From the NCBI RefSeq assembly GCF_025370785.1, contig NZ_JAMXFA010000002.1, positions 62,001 through 126,000 of the forward strand: DNA of 64,000 nt, given 5' to 3'. The notes beneath the pieces were generated by a model that searched no databases, had not been told where the DNA came from, and saw only the letters and a program-made list of their open reading frames with translations. This document shows, piece by piece, positions 43,959-53,177 of this stretch. The first letter of the stretch is position 1. Every line of letters begins with the position of its first letter. The position numbers and the translations under genes were made by a program. The stretch comes from Laspinema olomoucense D3b. GTDB taxonomy: Bacteria; Cyanobacteriota; Cyanobacteriia; Cyanobacteriales; Laspinemataceae.

Positions 43959-45485
43959 TTACAATCCCAAATCTACCCCAATTCTATGGGCGCAGGCAAA
44001 CCCAGAAAAAGCCACTGCATTTAATCCTTGTCCTGGGAATGTACTATCTCCCACACAGTACAAACCAGAAATTGATGTTCGATTAAATGGCATTCCCAAC
44101 AATCCTAATAACTTACGTCGGGGAATCGGTCCATAAGTCCCATCCACCCGATTTAAAAACCTGCGATGCGATCGCGGTGTTCCTACCTCCATATAATCCA
44201 ATCCCGCATCTAAACCCGGAAAAATCTCTTCTAAACGCTCAATAATTCGTCCTGCTGCTTCTTCCTTTTTCTCTTCATACTCTTCAGAAGACATTCCCTC
44301 CCAATCCTTAATCCAACTGGGGGTAAAAGTATGAATAATATGATATCCGTCCGGGGCTAAACTCGGATCCAAGAGGGTAGGAATCGACACGAATATTGTC
44401 CCCTCGGGTTCTTCCATCTTCTGCCACTGGTCTAAAACAATATGATGACAAGCAGTATCCCGTGGCAATACCCCCGCTTCTACCCCTAAGTGCAAACTAA
44501 TAAAACTGGGGGATTTGCGATAGCGACTGCGCCAATTTTCTTCTTTCCCAGGCAGTGGGCGATCGCTCAATAACTTGTCAAAAGTATCCCAGCGCGTGGC
44601 ATTCGACACAATCCGTTTGGCCCGATATTGCTCTCCTGTGGTCAATTTTACCCCCACAGCCCGTCCTTTTTCCGTAATAATTTTATCCACCCGAGATTGA
44701 TAGCGAATGCTACTTCCGGCATTCACTAATCCTTCGGCTAATTTCTTAGCAATTTGTCCCACGCCGCCTTTAGGATAATTAATTCCCCCATAGTGGCGAT
44801 CGGAAAACACCATCCCGGCATTAATCATCGGGGTCATTTCTGCTGGAACTACGGACCAGCAATAGCATTCGATATCGATAAATTTCAGCAGGGCCGGATC
44901 TTTGATATACTTGCGGGCAATATCTCCAGCATTCAGAGGGAGATATTTGACTAACCCCAAACAGGCGAGGGGATGCTGGAAAAACACCTGGGTCAGATAG
45001 CGCGGTTCTTCCAGGGACAGTAATGGCATGGCATTGAGGCAGTTGAATACTTTCCAGCATTCATCGTAAAATTGGCGAATCCCCTCCCGTTCATGGGGAA
45101 AGCGACTGCTTAGTTCTTGCAAAAATTTCTCATAATCCCGATGAACTTCTAGGTCCAGTCCCTCCGGGAGGTGATAGTGGATTTGAACCGGATCGGCTAC
45201 GGTTTCTAGGTGGACATTGACTGCATTCAGGGCGCGAGTCAGCAGGTTCGTGGTGCCTTTGTCCCCAAATCCGAAGATCATCGAGGCCCCTTGGTCAAAG
45301 CAATAGCCGTTGCGCTCAAAGGATCCAGAACTGCCTCCCGGAATGGTGTAGCTTTCCAGGACTAGGACCTTGGCTCCTTTGGCAGCGAGTTGGGTGGCGG
45401 TAACGAGTCCGCCAATGCCAGAACCGATAACGATAACATCGAAATTCTGAGTTTGGGGTGAGGTTGAGGTGGAAGCAACTGCCAT
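43959..45485 (-). CDS. crtH: Carotenoid isomerase (CRTISO)
   Basis: 508 residues. An FAD-dependent isomerase turning poly-cis-lycopene to all-trans-lycopene in carotenoid synthesis at the membranes. The FAD dinucleotide fold is '[21 protein letters not shown]' (about 18-38), with '[23 protein letters not shown]' following. The C-terminal '[22 protein letters not shown]' is the typical end. Related phytoene desaturases differ around this last motif, and the internal '[14 protein letters not shown]' also fits CRTISO. No operon partner. The ATG at 45485 is about 15 residues ahead of the FAD fold. Confidence 0.93.
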   Translation of the reverse strand: MAVASTSTSPQTQNFDVIVIGSGIGGLVTATQLAAKGAKVLVLESYTIPGGSSGSFERNGYCFDQGASMIFGFGDKGTTNLLTRALNAVNVHLETVADPVQIHYHLPEGLDLEVHRDYEKFLQELSSRFPHEREGIRQFYDECWKVFNCLNAMPLLSLEEPRYLTQVFFQHPLACLGLVKYLPLNAGDIARKYIKDPALLKFIDIECYCWSVVPAEMTPMINAGMVFSDRHYGGINYPKGGVGQIAKKLAEGLVNAGSSIRYQSRVDKIITEKGRAVGVKLTTGEQYRAKRIVSNATRWDTFDKLLSDRPLPGKEENWRSRYRKSPSFISLHLGVEAGVLPRDTACHHIVLDQWQKMEEPEGTIFVSIPTLLDPSLAPDGYHIIHTFTPSWIKDWEGMSSEEYEEKKEEAAGRIIERLEEIFPGLDAGLDYMEVGTPRSHRRFLNRVDGTYGPIPRRKLLGLLGMPFNRTSISGLYCVGDSTFPGQGLNAVAFSGFACAHRIGVDLGL

Positions 45486-45801
45486 GAGTCGAAGTCTTGC
45501 GATCGCCTAAAGGGTTATGAATGGGAGAGCTGAACACATTGCACTGCACCCACATCTGCACCCCAATTCGATTTGGAGGACAACGGGATGTAGGTTTTAG
45601 AGACAATGCCACAAGCTATGGGGTTATTGTAAGGGAAATTTTAGGTCAGGGGCGCGTTGTGTTAGTTATTCTCCCCCCCCAAGGAATTAGGGGAGCAAGG
45701 CCCCAAGCTTTGCGCCCACCCCCCAAAAAGAAATACGGGACTAGCCGTTGCTGACCAATCCCGCCTGCCGATCCTTTTTGAGAGGAGAACACTTTAGTAA
45801 T

Positions 45802-45844
45802 CTCAATATAGACTTATTGAAAATATTTGTCAATACTTATTGAG
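45802..45844. promoter_or_regulatory. Nested TATTGA/TCAATA palindrome
   Basis: CTCAATA...TATTGAG at the outside (45802-45844) contains an inner TATTGA...TCAATA pair, all in a very AT-rich stretch. The layout looks like overlapping operator half-sites, somewhat like Fur-type boxes. It lies about 165 bp before upp and 320 bp before the divergent crtH start, in the 45486-46010 spacer, where no gene is seen. The regulator is unknown. Confidence 0.35.
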
Positions 45845-46010
45845 AAGTTTTTTCATAAAAATTTTCAAGAGAATCTGCAAGTTAACAACAGGTAACGGAG
45901 TCTGGGGCACAAAACGATCGCCCCTCGATGAACTAAGCAGACGCGGAAGGCAGTACAATCGGTCTGGTCTCCAACCTAGAATTAAGACAAGCGATCGCCT
46001 GTAAAAGTCC

Positions 46011-46661
46011 ATGACCATACAAATGCGAGTTTATGTGCCGCCGCATCCGTTGATCAAGCATTGGCTTGGGGTGGCGCGGGATGCCGGAACCCCACCAGCC
46101 TTGTTTCGGAGTGCCATCACCGAATTAGGACGCTGGCTGACTTATGAAGCCTGTCGCGACTGGTTGCCGGTGGTAGAAACCACCATCGAAACCCCCCTGG
46201 CTCCTTGTCCCGCAACCTTTGTGAATCCCGAAGTGCCGGTGGTGGTAGTGCCGATCCTGCGGGCGGGATTAGCCCTCATGGATGGGGTGCAACCCGTGAT
46301 CCCCTTGGCAGCGGTGTATCATCTGGGGATGGTCCGGGATGAAGAAACCCTGGAAGCGCGATGTTATTTAAACAAACTCCCGGCTCAAATTGATCCCCAA
46401 ACCCGAGTGCTGATTTGCGAACCGATGTTAGCCACTGGGGGGACAATTATGGCAACAATGGCGATGCTCACCGAGCGCGGGGTGGATCCGGGGCTGATTC
46501 GGATTTTGTCTGTGGTAGTGGCATCCCCAGCTTTGCAAAAATTGAGTCAAGCCTATCCGAGTTTGAATATCTATACCGCTTGCATTGATGAAAGTCTCAA
46601 TGAGAACGGTTATATTGTGCCCGGGTTGGGAGATGCAGGCGATCGCGCCTTTGCAACTTGA
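46011..46661 (+). CDS. upp: Uracil phosphoribosyltransferase
   Basis: 216 residues. A pyrimidine-salvage enzyme making UMP from uracil and PRPP in the cytosol. The PRPP-binding motif is 'EPMLATGGTIMATMAML'. The uracil-binding C terminus 'YIVPGLGDAGDRAFAT' is intact, and 'VPILRAGLALMDG' is conserved. The ATG at 46011 is followed by a second ATG four codons later that matches the usual family start about equally well. Confidence 0.95.
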   Translation: MTIQMRVYVPPHPLIKHWLGVARDAGTPPALFRSAITELGRWLTYEACRDWLPVVETTIETPLAPCPATFVNPEVPVVVVPILRAGLALMDGVQPVIPLAAVYHLGMVRDEETLEARCYLNKLPAQIDPQTRVLICEPMLATGGTIMATMAMLTERGVDPGLIRILSVVVASPALQKLSQAYPSLNIYTACIDESLNENGYIVPGLGDAGDRAFAT

Positions 46662-46876
46662 GTCAAGCCGACACACCTGCCACGCCTTCATGAGCCTTGA
46701 CAAGCTGCCGGTGTGTCGCGCTGCCGAGGTTTTCGCCGGAACTCAAGATGAGGAGAGTACCCGCCCCTATGTGTTATTATATCGAGCATGAGAGGGGTTC
46801 CGGGACCCGAGATTCCCAGGGTAGAAATTAATAAGCCACAAGTGAAAGAAGCAGCAACTCTAGACAGGGTAAAGCA

Positions 46877-47209
46877 ATGAGTAATCGAGATAATTTTGCA
46901 GGCGGATTTTTACTGGGAACGATTTTAGGTGGCATCGTAGGTGGAGCGATCGGGGCGATCGTCGGTGCAAAACTGGCAGAAGATAATAAGCCACCGGAAA
47001 ACGGGAACCGTCCCGAACCTAGACCCCGAAAGCTAAAAAAACGTCAGTTTGCCGAACAAGCTGGCATGGAAACTGCACGGCGTTCTTTGGAAAACAAAAT
47101 CGCTCAACTCAATGATGCGATCGATGATGTGCGGCAACAACTGAGTCATGTGAACGGGGCTGTAGTTGATGAAAACGAGACCCTTTCACCTCTGACGGAA
47201 GAATCCTAA
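46877..47209 (+). CDS. Glycine-zipper small protein (YtxH-like)
   Basis: A 110-residue protein. Residues 8-36 are a hydrophobic glycine-zipper helix ('GGFLLGTILGGIVGGAIGAIVGAKLAE', in pieces). A basic 'RPRKLKKRQF' segment and a charged coiled-coil-like helix ('RRSLENKIAQLNDAIDDVRQQL') follow. This layout matches small cyanobacterial envelope proteins related to YtxH. The helix probably inserts in or lies along the membrane, with the coiled coil in the cytosol. No function established. Confidence 0.7.
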   Translation: MSNRDNFAGGFLLGTILGGIVGGAIGAIVGAKLAEDNKPPENGNRPEPRPRKLKKRQFAEQAGMETARRSLENKIAQLNDAIDDVRQQLSHVNGAVVDENETLSPLTEES

Positions 47210-47261
47210 TCCGATTCCGAACGTTGCCACAACGAGGAAGCCAGTACAGTAGTACAGTAGG

Positions 47262-47419
47262 GATGAGAAACCGGGTTTTTTGAACAAATTTCTGCTAATT
47301 CCCGAGAAATCTAGGCAAAAACCCGCTTTCTGGCCCCCTGGATGAGAACCCGGGTTTTTTTGCCGAATTTCTGGTAATTTCCCATAAATTCACAGAAGAA
47401 CCTGGTTTTGAGTCCCCTG
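47262..47419. repeat. Two tandem 79-bp units
   Basis: Each unit starts GATGAGAA(A/C)CCGGGTTTTTT and ends (C/A)CCCCTG, with similar middle parts containing ATTTCTGNTAATT. Units span 47262-47340 and 47341-47419. The start belongs to the AAACCGGGTTT element seen elsewhere in the window. Non-coding; together with 47420-47557 this fills the spacer before the YggT gene. Confidence 0.7.
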
Positions 47420-47557
47420 GGTCTCATATTTCTGTAGCGATCGCCCGGTTCGCTGGCGATTCGGAAACCCGACTGCCTAAAAATTCGGCGATCGATTACA
47501 CTAAAAACAAGGCTCGATAGAGCTTAGAGTTCCGATAATCCAAGCCAATCAACCATA

Positions 47558-47845
47558 ATGAATCCCGCACTAGACTTAATTTTCAGCACCCTAGCTGCAT
47601 TCTTTCAAATTTATTTCGTCCTGTTGATCATTCGGATTCTCTTAAGCTGGTTTCCCAATGTCAACTGGTACGATCCACCGTTTTCCATTGTCAGTCAGCT
47701 AACCGATCCTTACCTCAATATTTTCCGTTCTTTTATTCCACCATTAGGGGGAATCGACTTCTCCTCCATCTTGGCAATTTTGCTTTTGCAATTCGTCTCG
47801 GGGTTCTTCGGCAGCTTATCAGCCAGTGCAGCATTGGGTTTTTAA
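47558..47845 (+). CDS. YggT family (Ycf19-like) membrane protein
   Basis: A 95-residue protein with two transmembrane helices (about 5-30 and 65-90) joined by 'LLSWFPNVNWYDPPFSIVSQLTDPYLNIFRSFIPP', the signature of the YggT/Ycf19 family (quoted in overview; key residues are the SWFP, DP and FRSFIPP groups). Cyanobacterial and plastid relatives affect thylakoid or nucleoid organisation and maturation of c-type cytochromes in some cases; no specific role is visible here. A strong terminator follows. Confidence 0.9.
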   Translation: MNPALDLIFSTLAAFFQIYFVLLIIRILLSWFPNVNWYDPPFSIVSQLTDPYLNIFRSFIPPLGGIDFSSILAILLLQFVSGFFGSLSASAALGF

Positions 47846-47903
47846 TGCCCCCGAGGGACCCTTTCCCTTGGGAACTTCCAAGTCCCCGGTTACTGAGGAC
47901 TAC

Positions 47904-47934
47904 AAAAGCGGCGAGCTCAGACTCGCCGCTTTTT
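47904..47934 (+). terminator. Terminator of the YggT gene
   Basis: AAAAGCGGCGAG pairs with CTCGCCGCTTTTTG around a 6-base loop. It begins 58 bases past the stop and can also serve the convergent gene at 47970. Confidence 0.9.
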
Positions 47935-47969
47935 GTTGATAAAGAGGGGGGAGTAAGAAGAGATTCAGC

Positions 47970-48470
47970 TTAATCGAGACTATCGAGACTATTCTCATAG
48001 AGTAACGGTTTGACCTGCCCGCTAAATCCCCGCGCCTTGAATTTGTCTAATTTGAACGGCGTGGGGAGATTCGCTGGAACAGAGATTCTGAACTCAAAAT
48101 CGCTATTTCCTGGGGGAACGGACTGAATATTGCCGATGCGGGTCCGATTGGGCATGATATTGTTGCCATTGGCATCATAAATCACGCCAAATACATCAGC
48201 ATCATAAACGGGTTTACCGGAGGTATTTTTAGCAGTCCCGCTAATGATAAAACAGTTGGCAGCGCTCATATCGCCACTGGCTACGATGCCCTCGGAGAGT
48301 TCTTCACCACAGTCTTTGTAGGCGATATTGGCAATTTGGATATCGGTCAGGGCTAAAGCGGGAGGACTAAACCAGAACAAGCCGATCGCGATCGCAATGG
48401 GAAGAATTATCCTCCTCAACGGGAAGAAGCGCCCGGTTTTAGGGAGGGAGATTTGCAGAAATTTGCTCAT
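47970..48470 (-). CDS. Secreted FxLYD-like protein
   Basis: A 166-residue protein. The signal peptide has an arginine pair and ends near 'PPALAL' (about residue 40). The mature part has 'FIISGTAKNTSGKPVYDADVFGVIYDANGNNI', a pattern like FxLYD/Ig-type domains that occur in secreted proteins. It contains two cysteines that may form a disulfide. The ATG at 48470 has GAGGTG at about 7 bases; the extension to 48509 lacks support. Role unknown, periplasm or cell surface. Confidence 0.75.
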   Translation of the reverse strand: MSKFLQISLPKTGRFFPLRRIILPIAIAIGLFWFSPPALALTDIQIANIAYKDCGEELSEGIVASGDMSAANCFIISGTAKNTSGKPVYDADVFGVIYDANGNNIMPNRTRIGNIQSVPPGNSDFEFRISVPANLPTPFKLDKFKARGFSGQVKPLLYENSLDSLD

Positions 48471-48634
48471 GAGAACACCTCGGAATAGGGGATAGTTAGA
48501 ATTAAACACAATTAACGATAGGCGGGATTTTCAACAACCAAGCTAAAACATAGCTTACCGCGAAGCAGGGCCTAGGAAAAAACGCTGGGGTGAGGGTTTT
48601 AACCCAGGGGTTGGAGGGGGTTAAGGAAGAGGGA

Positions 48635-49501
48635 TTATCCGCGTAAATGCTGACGGAGTGCTTGACCCATGATATCAACGGGCACGGGGCGATCGAGCCA
48701 AATTTGCAAGGCGGCAGCCCCTTGTTGGACTAACATTTCTGAACCATCGATCGCCTCTGCGCCCACTGCCTGCGCCTGTCGCAAAAATTCTGTAGGACTT
48801 GGGGTGTAGATGAGATCATAGGCGATCGCCCCCTGGGGGAGGGTTCCTAGGAGGTCTGGGGTCACCGGCGAGTGCCCCACATCCGGATACATTCCCACCG
48901 GGGTGGAGTTCACCAGTAATCCCGCCTGGGGTATGAGTTGTGGCAGTTCTGACCAGTCATGGACCGAGAGATTGACCAGCCAAGGGGAATCCTGCCAACT
49001 GGTTTGAAATGCCTGTAATTTGTCCAAATTCCGGCCCACAACACAGATTTGGGCACAGCCTAACTGGGCTAAACCGGCAACTACAGCCCGCGCAGCCCCC
49101 CCGGCCCCTAAAATAACGGCGAGGGTTTGATTCCAGGGGCGATCGCAACTCTGCAACGGGGCGAGAAATCCTTCCACATCGGTATTTGTGCCTGCCCACC
49201 CAGTGGGAGTGCGCCAGACGGTATTCACCGCCCCCACCGCCTGAGCAACGGGAGAAATCTCCGATAACAGAGGAATAATGGCCTGTTTGTGAGGGATGGT
49301 AATGCTAAATCCGCGCACCCCAATGGCAGCAAAACCGGCAATAGCGGTGGATAAATTGGCCGGGGCGACTGGCCAAGGTAGATAGACAAAATCTACCCCC
49401 ATTTCGGCGATCGCCGCATTGTGCATCACCGGAGAAAGGGAATGCTTCACCGGATAGCCGATGACACCGAGTAATTGAGTTGTTCCTGTAATAGTTGGCA
49501 T
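48635..49501 (-). CDS. aroE: Shikimate dehydrogenase
   Basis: 288 residues. It reduces 3-dehydroshikimate to shikimate with NADPH in aromatic amino-acid synthesis. The substrate-binding 'HSLSPVMHNAA' (about 19-29), catalytic-lysine region 'GFSITIPHKQAI' and 'NTVW..GTNTDVEGF' (Asn/Asp) are present. The NADP fold is 'VILGAGGAARAVVAGL' and 'STPVGMYPD' is conserved. Full length. The ATG is preceded by a purine-poor region, but the start aligns with the family. Confidence 0.95.
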   Translation of the reverse strand: MPTITGTTQLLGVIGYPVKHSLSPVMHNAAIAEMGVDFVYLPWPVAPANLSTAIAGFAAIGVRGFSITIPHKQAIIPLLSEISPVAQAVGAVNTVWRTPTGWAGTNTDVEGFLAPLQSCDRPWNQTLAVILGAGGAARAVVAGLAQLGCAQICVVGRNLDKLQAFQTSWQDSPWLVNLSVHDWSELPQLIPQAGLLVNSTPVGMYPDVGHSPVTPDLLGTLPQGAIAYDLIYTPSPTEFLRQAQAVGAEAIDGSEMLVQQGAAALQIWLDRPVPVDIMGQALRQHLRG

Positions 49502-49818
49502 GGGCTAAAAAAGCGGATTCCTGACACCTGTTCGTGAATACGGTTAGAGTAGAGTTCTAACTACTGTCCCGCCCCTTGATTTTATGTCACAATTTTGAAT
49601 AAGAACCGTAAAAAAAGCGCGTTCGGCTCAGGGTTATGAAGGGCTGGAGATTTGTAAAACACTCAACTTCAGGGAATTCTACCGAAATATTAGGGTTGTT
49701 CAGGTTAATCGGTGATTTGTACATAGACAACCCTCTGCTGTCATACCCGCTTCCAGCCCCTGGCATTGATGGTTGAGCTTGGCGGCCCTATTTTGCTTTA
49801 GTGGACTAGAATTTTATC

Positions 49819-50919
49819 ATGAAAAGACTCACCTATATTAGTAAATTTTCCCGCACCCTCTCCCATGACGATATTGAGGCGATCGGTCGCGTATCCGCTC
49901 ACAAAAATCAACAAGCAAATGTGACCGGCGTGTTGCTCTGTTTGGACGGGATATTTTTTCAAATCCTCGAAGGCGAAGCGGAGAAAATTGACCAAATTTA
50001 TGACCGAATTCTGGCCGATGAGCGTCATACGGATATTCTCTGCTTAAAATCGGAAGGGGAAGTCGTCCAAAGAATGTTTCCCGATTGGTCCATGCAAACC
50101 ATTAATTTGGATGAAAATACTGATTTGCTAATTGGACCGATTAAGGTATTATTGCAGACTCTCACCGAATCCCATCGCGTGTTGGAAAAATATACCCAAC
50201 CCAGTATTTTTAAAATTATTAGTCAAGGGATTAATCCCCTAAGCATTCGGCCCAAAGCAGTCGAAAAAATTGTGTTTTTTAGTGATATTGTTTCTTTTTC
50301 TACCTTTGCGGAGAAACTGCCCGTAGAGGAGGTGGTTTCCGTGGTGAATAGTTATTTTTCAATTTGTACTGCCATGATTACCCACCATCGGGGAGAGGTA
50401 ACTAAATTTATAGGGGATTGCGTGATGGCTTATTTTGATGGAGACTGCGCTGATGACGCCATCCAAGCGAGTTTAGATATCTTGAGTGAACTGGAAAATT
50501 TAAGAAATGTTTCCCCCGAAGGGAGTCCGCTGCGGGTGCTCTACAGTGGGATTGGTTTAGCCAAGGGGAAAGTGATTGAGGGAAATATTGGTTCGGAAGT
50601 GAAAAAGGATTATACCATATTAGGGGATGCGGTGAATGTAGCAGCTCGCTTGGAAGCCTTAACCCGCAAGTTATCCCAAGCCTTAGTTTTTTCCGGGGAG
50701 GTCAAAAAGAGTGCGGCGAAATCTTGGGACTTTATTTGGTTAGCAGATTCGGCATTGAAAGGAAAATCGGAATCAATAGAGATTTATTCAATTGATAATG
50801 AAATGACGCGAAAATCCAGCGGTGGATTAGAAATTGCGCGGAATATTGGGCATTATTTGGAACGAGTGGGCGATCGCGAACCTAGTCAGATTTTTGGGGT
50901 GACCAGTTTGCCACTATAA
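49819..50919 (+). CDS. Photoactivated adenylate cyclase (BLUF + class III cyclase, OaPAC-like)
   Basis: A 366-residue blue-light-activated cyclase making cAMP from ATP. Residues 1-95 are a BLUF domain binding FAD non-covalently, with the photocycle residues Tyr6, Asn30, Gln48, Trp90 and Met92 all present. A linker helix at about 100-130 leads to a class III cyclase domain (about 145-325): metal residues Asp156 ('FFSDIVSFS') and Asp200 ('TKFIGDCVMAYFDGD'), Lys196 fitting ATP selectivity, and 'YTILGDAVNVAARLEAL'. The C-terminal ~40 residues follow the family. Length and most positions match Oscillatoria acuminata OaPAC from memory, with scattered changes. Monocistronic; light-driven cAMP signalling (motility or development) is inferred. 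Confidence 0.95.
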   Translation: MKRLTYISKFSRTLSHDDIEAIGRVSAHKNQQANVTGVLLCLDGIFFQILEGEAEKIDQIYDRILADERHTDILCLKSEGEVVQRMFPDWSMQTINLDENTDLLIGPIKVLLQTLTESHRVLEKYTQPSIFKIISQGINPLSIRPKAVEKIVFFSDIVSFSTFAEKLPVEEVVSVVNSYFSICTAMITHHRGEVTKFIGDCVMAYFDGDCADDAIQASLDILSELENLRNVSPEGSPLRVLYSGIGLAKGKVIEGNIGSEVKKDYTILGDAVNVAARLEALTRKLSQALVFSGEVKKSAAKSWDFIWLADSALKGKSESIEIYSIDNEMTRKSSGGLEIARNIGHYLERVGDREPSQIFGVTSLPL

Positions 50920-51903
50920 GGAAGTCCGTGCATGGGGTGCATCTTGACTCAACCTCACTTGGACATCGGTTTTTGGGGGAAGATCAGCCCCTGGAAACCG
51001 GGAGATGACGGCGGAGTTACCTGCCTCAGTTGGATTCCCCGGATGAGGGAACTCCTGTATCTTGGGACGGGAATCTCTCCCTGGCGATCGCCGTGCCCAA
51101 ACCGGCCGATCTATAAAATTTTGATAAACCTCCTCCCGATTTTTCAAAAAACTTTATAATAGCTTTAACTGAATCAGGGAACCGGCTGTTCATCGGCCCT
51201 CACATCCATCAGTGATCTAAATTTTTCATCAGACTGAACTGACTCTATATCTCCTCAAAACAGCCCAATTTTTCCCTCCCCCTACCGATTGACATTTATC
51301 AAAATTTATGGCCCGCTTGACCCGAAATTGGATATAAACGGGGTCTTGTACCCCCGTTTTCCACCTTCTTCGTGTTCTGCGAAATAACGCTTTAAAGCGA
51401 GTGTATCAGCAAAAACCTTGAATAATCCCCTCAAAATCAAGGGTTTCCAACCTCTTCCTTGCTGAAGGCTACCTCACTCCCCAAGGCCAATTCCCATTCT
51501 TCTCCAAACTCAGCACAAAGATAGAGTGACTGACTTAGAACATAGAGGAAACTAATAAGCAAAGCCTACCCCAAGAAAACCTCAGCCCTATGCAGGGTCA
51601 GGTTACAGGAACAGATTTTCTGAAAAATATCCTGTCTTCTCGGGCTGGCGAGTCGGTATGACATGAATAGAACAAGAACCCCGGTTTCTCGCTCTATGTT
51701 GTTGCCAAATCGGTGAAATTTTCTAAGGGGAACGGGTTTATAACAGCGGCTATCCCGCTACCCTGGGGTCAACAATCACTCTAAGTTATACCTGTGGGAT
51801 TCGACCCGAATCCGCCTAAATTTTACCCTTGTAGTTGAGAAATTCAGCAAAAAGCATCCCTTCTATTCACTTATTTTGAAGAGTTTACCCGAGGTATTAC
51901 AAC
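50920..51903. other. Long spacer after the cyclase gene
   Basis: About 1 kb with no convincing gene; short open frames at 50914-51159 on both strands mirror each other and lack start signals. AAACGGGG/CCCCGTTT at 51336-51360 forms a hairpin followed by TTTT and may be a late terminator. The last 200 bases, A/T-rich with a GAGG before the next ATG, hold the promoter and ribosome site of the SGNH gene. Confidence 0.5.
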
Positions 51904-52809
51904 ATGAAAAAGATAAATCTCACCCTGACATCTGCGGGTTTTGCGACCCTAGTGCTTTTGGGTGCAACCTCCTCTACGGTACAAGCCTTTTCTTTAACTC
52001 AGTCCAACCCCTTGAAAATTATGCCATTAGGGGATTCTAATACCCGAGGCAAAGGTGAGGACGTTGCGGGCTATCGAGATGACCTCTGGATGCGGCTGAA
52101 TGACAGTGGATTCAATGTTGATTTTGTGGGGAGTGCTACCACGAATCCCCCCAGTAGTTGGAATCAACCCTATCCATTCGATCGCGATCATCAGGGTCAT
52201 GGTGGATATGCCGTTAGCGGGGACACCTACGCCACTGGCGGTGATTTGATGTCCAACATCGATAACTGGCTGAATGCCGCCACTCCCGATGTCATCCTGT
52301 TGATGGCAGGAACTAACGACTTTATCTTTCAGAAGACAACAACTGCCCAGGAAACCCTTGATGAACTGGGTACATTACTAGATAAAATCTTTGCTTGGTC
52401 GTCCGATGTAGCTGTATTGGTTAGCTCGATCGCCCCGTTAGCGCCCAAGGAAGGATTAGCACAAGAAGCCGCTTTATACAATAATATGATTCCGGGTCTG
52501 TTAGGCAGCGATCGCTATCAACAGAATAACCTCTCCTTTGTGGATACCCGCAATTTGTTTACCCTGGATGATGTCTATGATGGGGTTCACTTTACACCCG
52601 AGGGTTACTCCACCTTAGCCAATGCCTGGTTTGATGGGATTGTTTCCGCCTCTAATGTAGGTCAACCTCCTATAAGTCCGATCGTCGTTGAAACTCCCGG
52701 ATCAGACGACCCAGTTTCTATACCTGAACCGACTTCTGTATTAGGACTCTTAGCATTCGGTTTAGTTGGCGCAGGATCGTTACGCAAACGCCGTCATGTT
52801 TCTCCCTAA
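51904..52809 (+). CDS. SGNH/GDSL hydrolase, PEP-CTERM anchored
   Basis: A 301-residue secreted esterase-type protein. The signal peptide ends near 'TVQAFS' (about residue 29). SGNH catalytic blocks are visible: 'MPLGDSNTRG' (nucleophile Ser), the block II Gly region, 'LLMAGTNDF' (Asn) and 'DGVHFTPEG' (Asp-His). The C terminus is a PEP-CTERM signal: 'IPEPTSV', a helix, then 'SLRKRRH'. An exosortase would process it for surface or matrix attachment. The substrate may be an acylated polysaccharide or lipid. GAGG lies about 10 bases before the ATG. Second PEP-CTERM protein in the window. Confidence 0.9.
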   Translation: MKKINLTLTSAGFATLVLLGATSSTVQAFSLTQSNPLKIMPLGDSNTRGKGEDVAGYRDDLWMRLNDSGFNVDFVGSATTNPPSSWNQPYPFDRDHQGHGGYAVSGDTYATGGDLMSNIDNWLNAATPDVILLMAGTNDFIFQKTTTAQETLDELGTLLDKIFAWSSDVAVLVSSIAPLAPKEGLAQEAALYNNMIPGLLGSDRYQQNNLSFVDTRNLFTLDDVYDGVHFTPEGYSTLANAWFDGIVSASNVGQPPISPIVVETPGSDDPVSIPEPTSVLGLLAFGLVGAGSLRKRRHVSP

Positions 52810-53177
52810 CCCGAACTCCAGGATTTTGCCCCAGAACAATTCCCAGAAGAAAACCGGGCGATACCAGGGGATACTTAGGGCGAATGAGGGCGATCAGGTG
52901 GGCTGAATTGAGATTTAGCCCCCTTCTTACAAAAAGTGCTTACAGGAGGGGATTAAAGCCAGTCTGAAATCGGGTTTGCTCACCGGAATTCCCTCCGATT
53001 AAAGCAACTTCTAGGGGGTCAGTACAGGATTTAAAGTGGATGACCCTAGGACAGCTTGATGTAAGTGCAGCACTCACAGGCTGGAGAGCATTAACTACAC
53101 CAGAAAGAGCGATCGCCATCCTGCACTCCCCCAAATGTACAAAAATAATTGTACAAAGGGCTATAATCTGCTCATTT

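Noticed and set aside
50914-51159. Overlapping small frames on both strands
   Set aside because: Mirror frames with no ribosome sites; treated as spacer.
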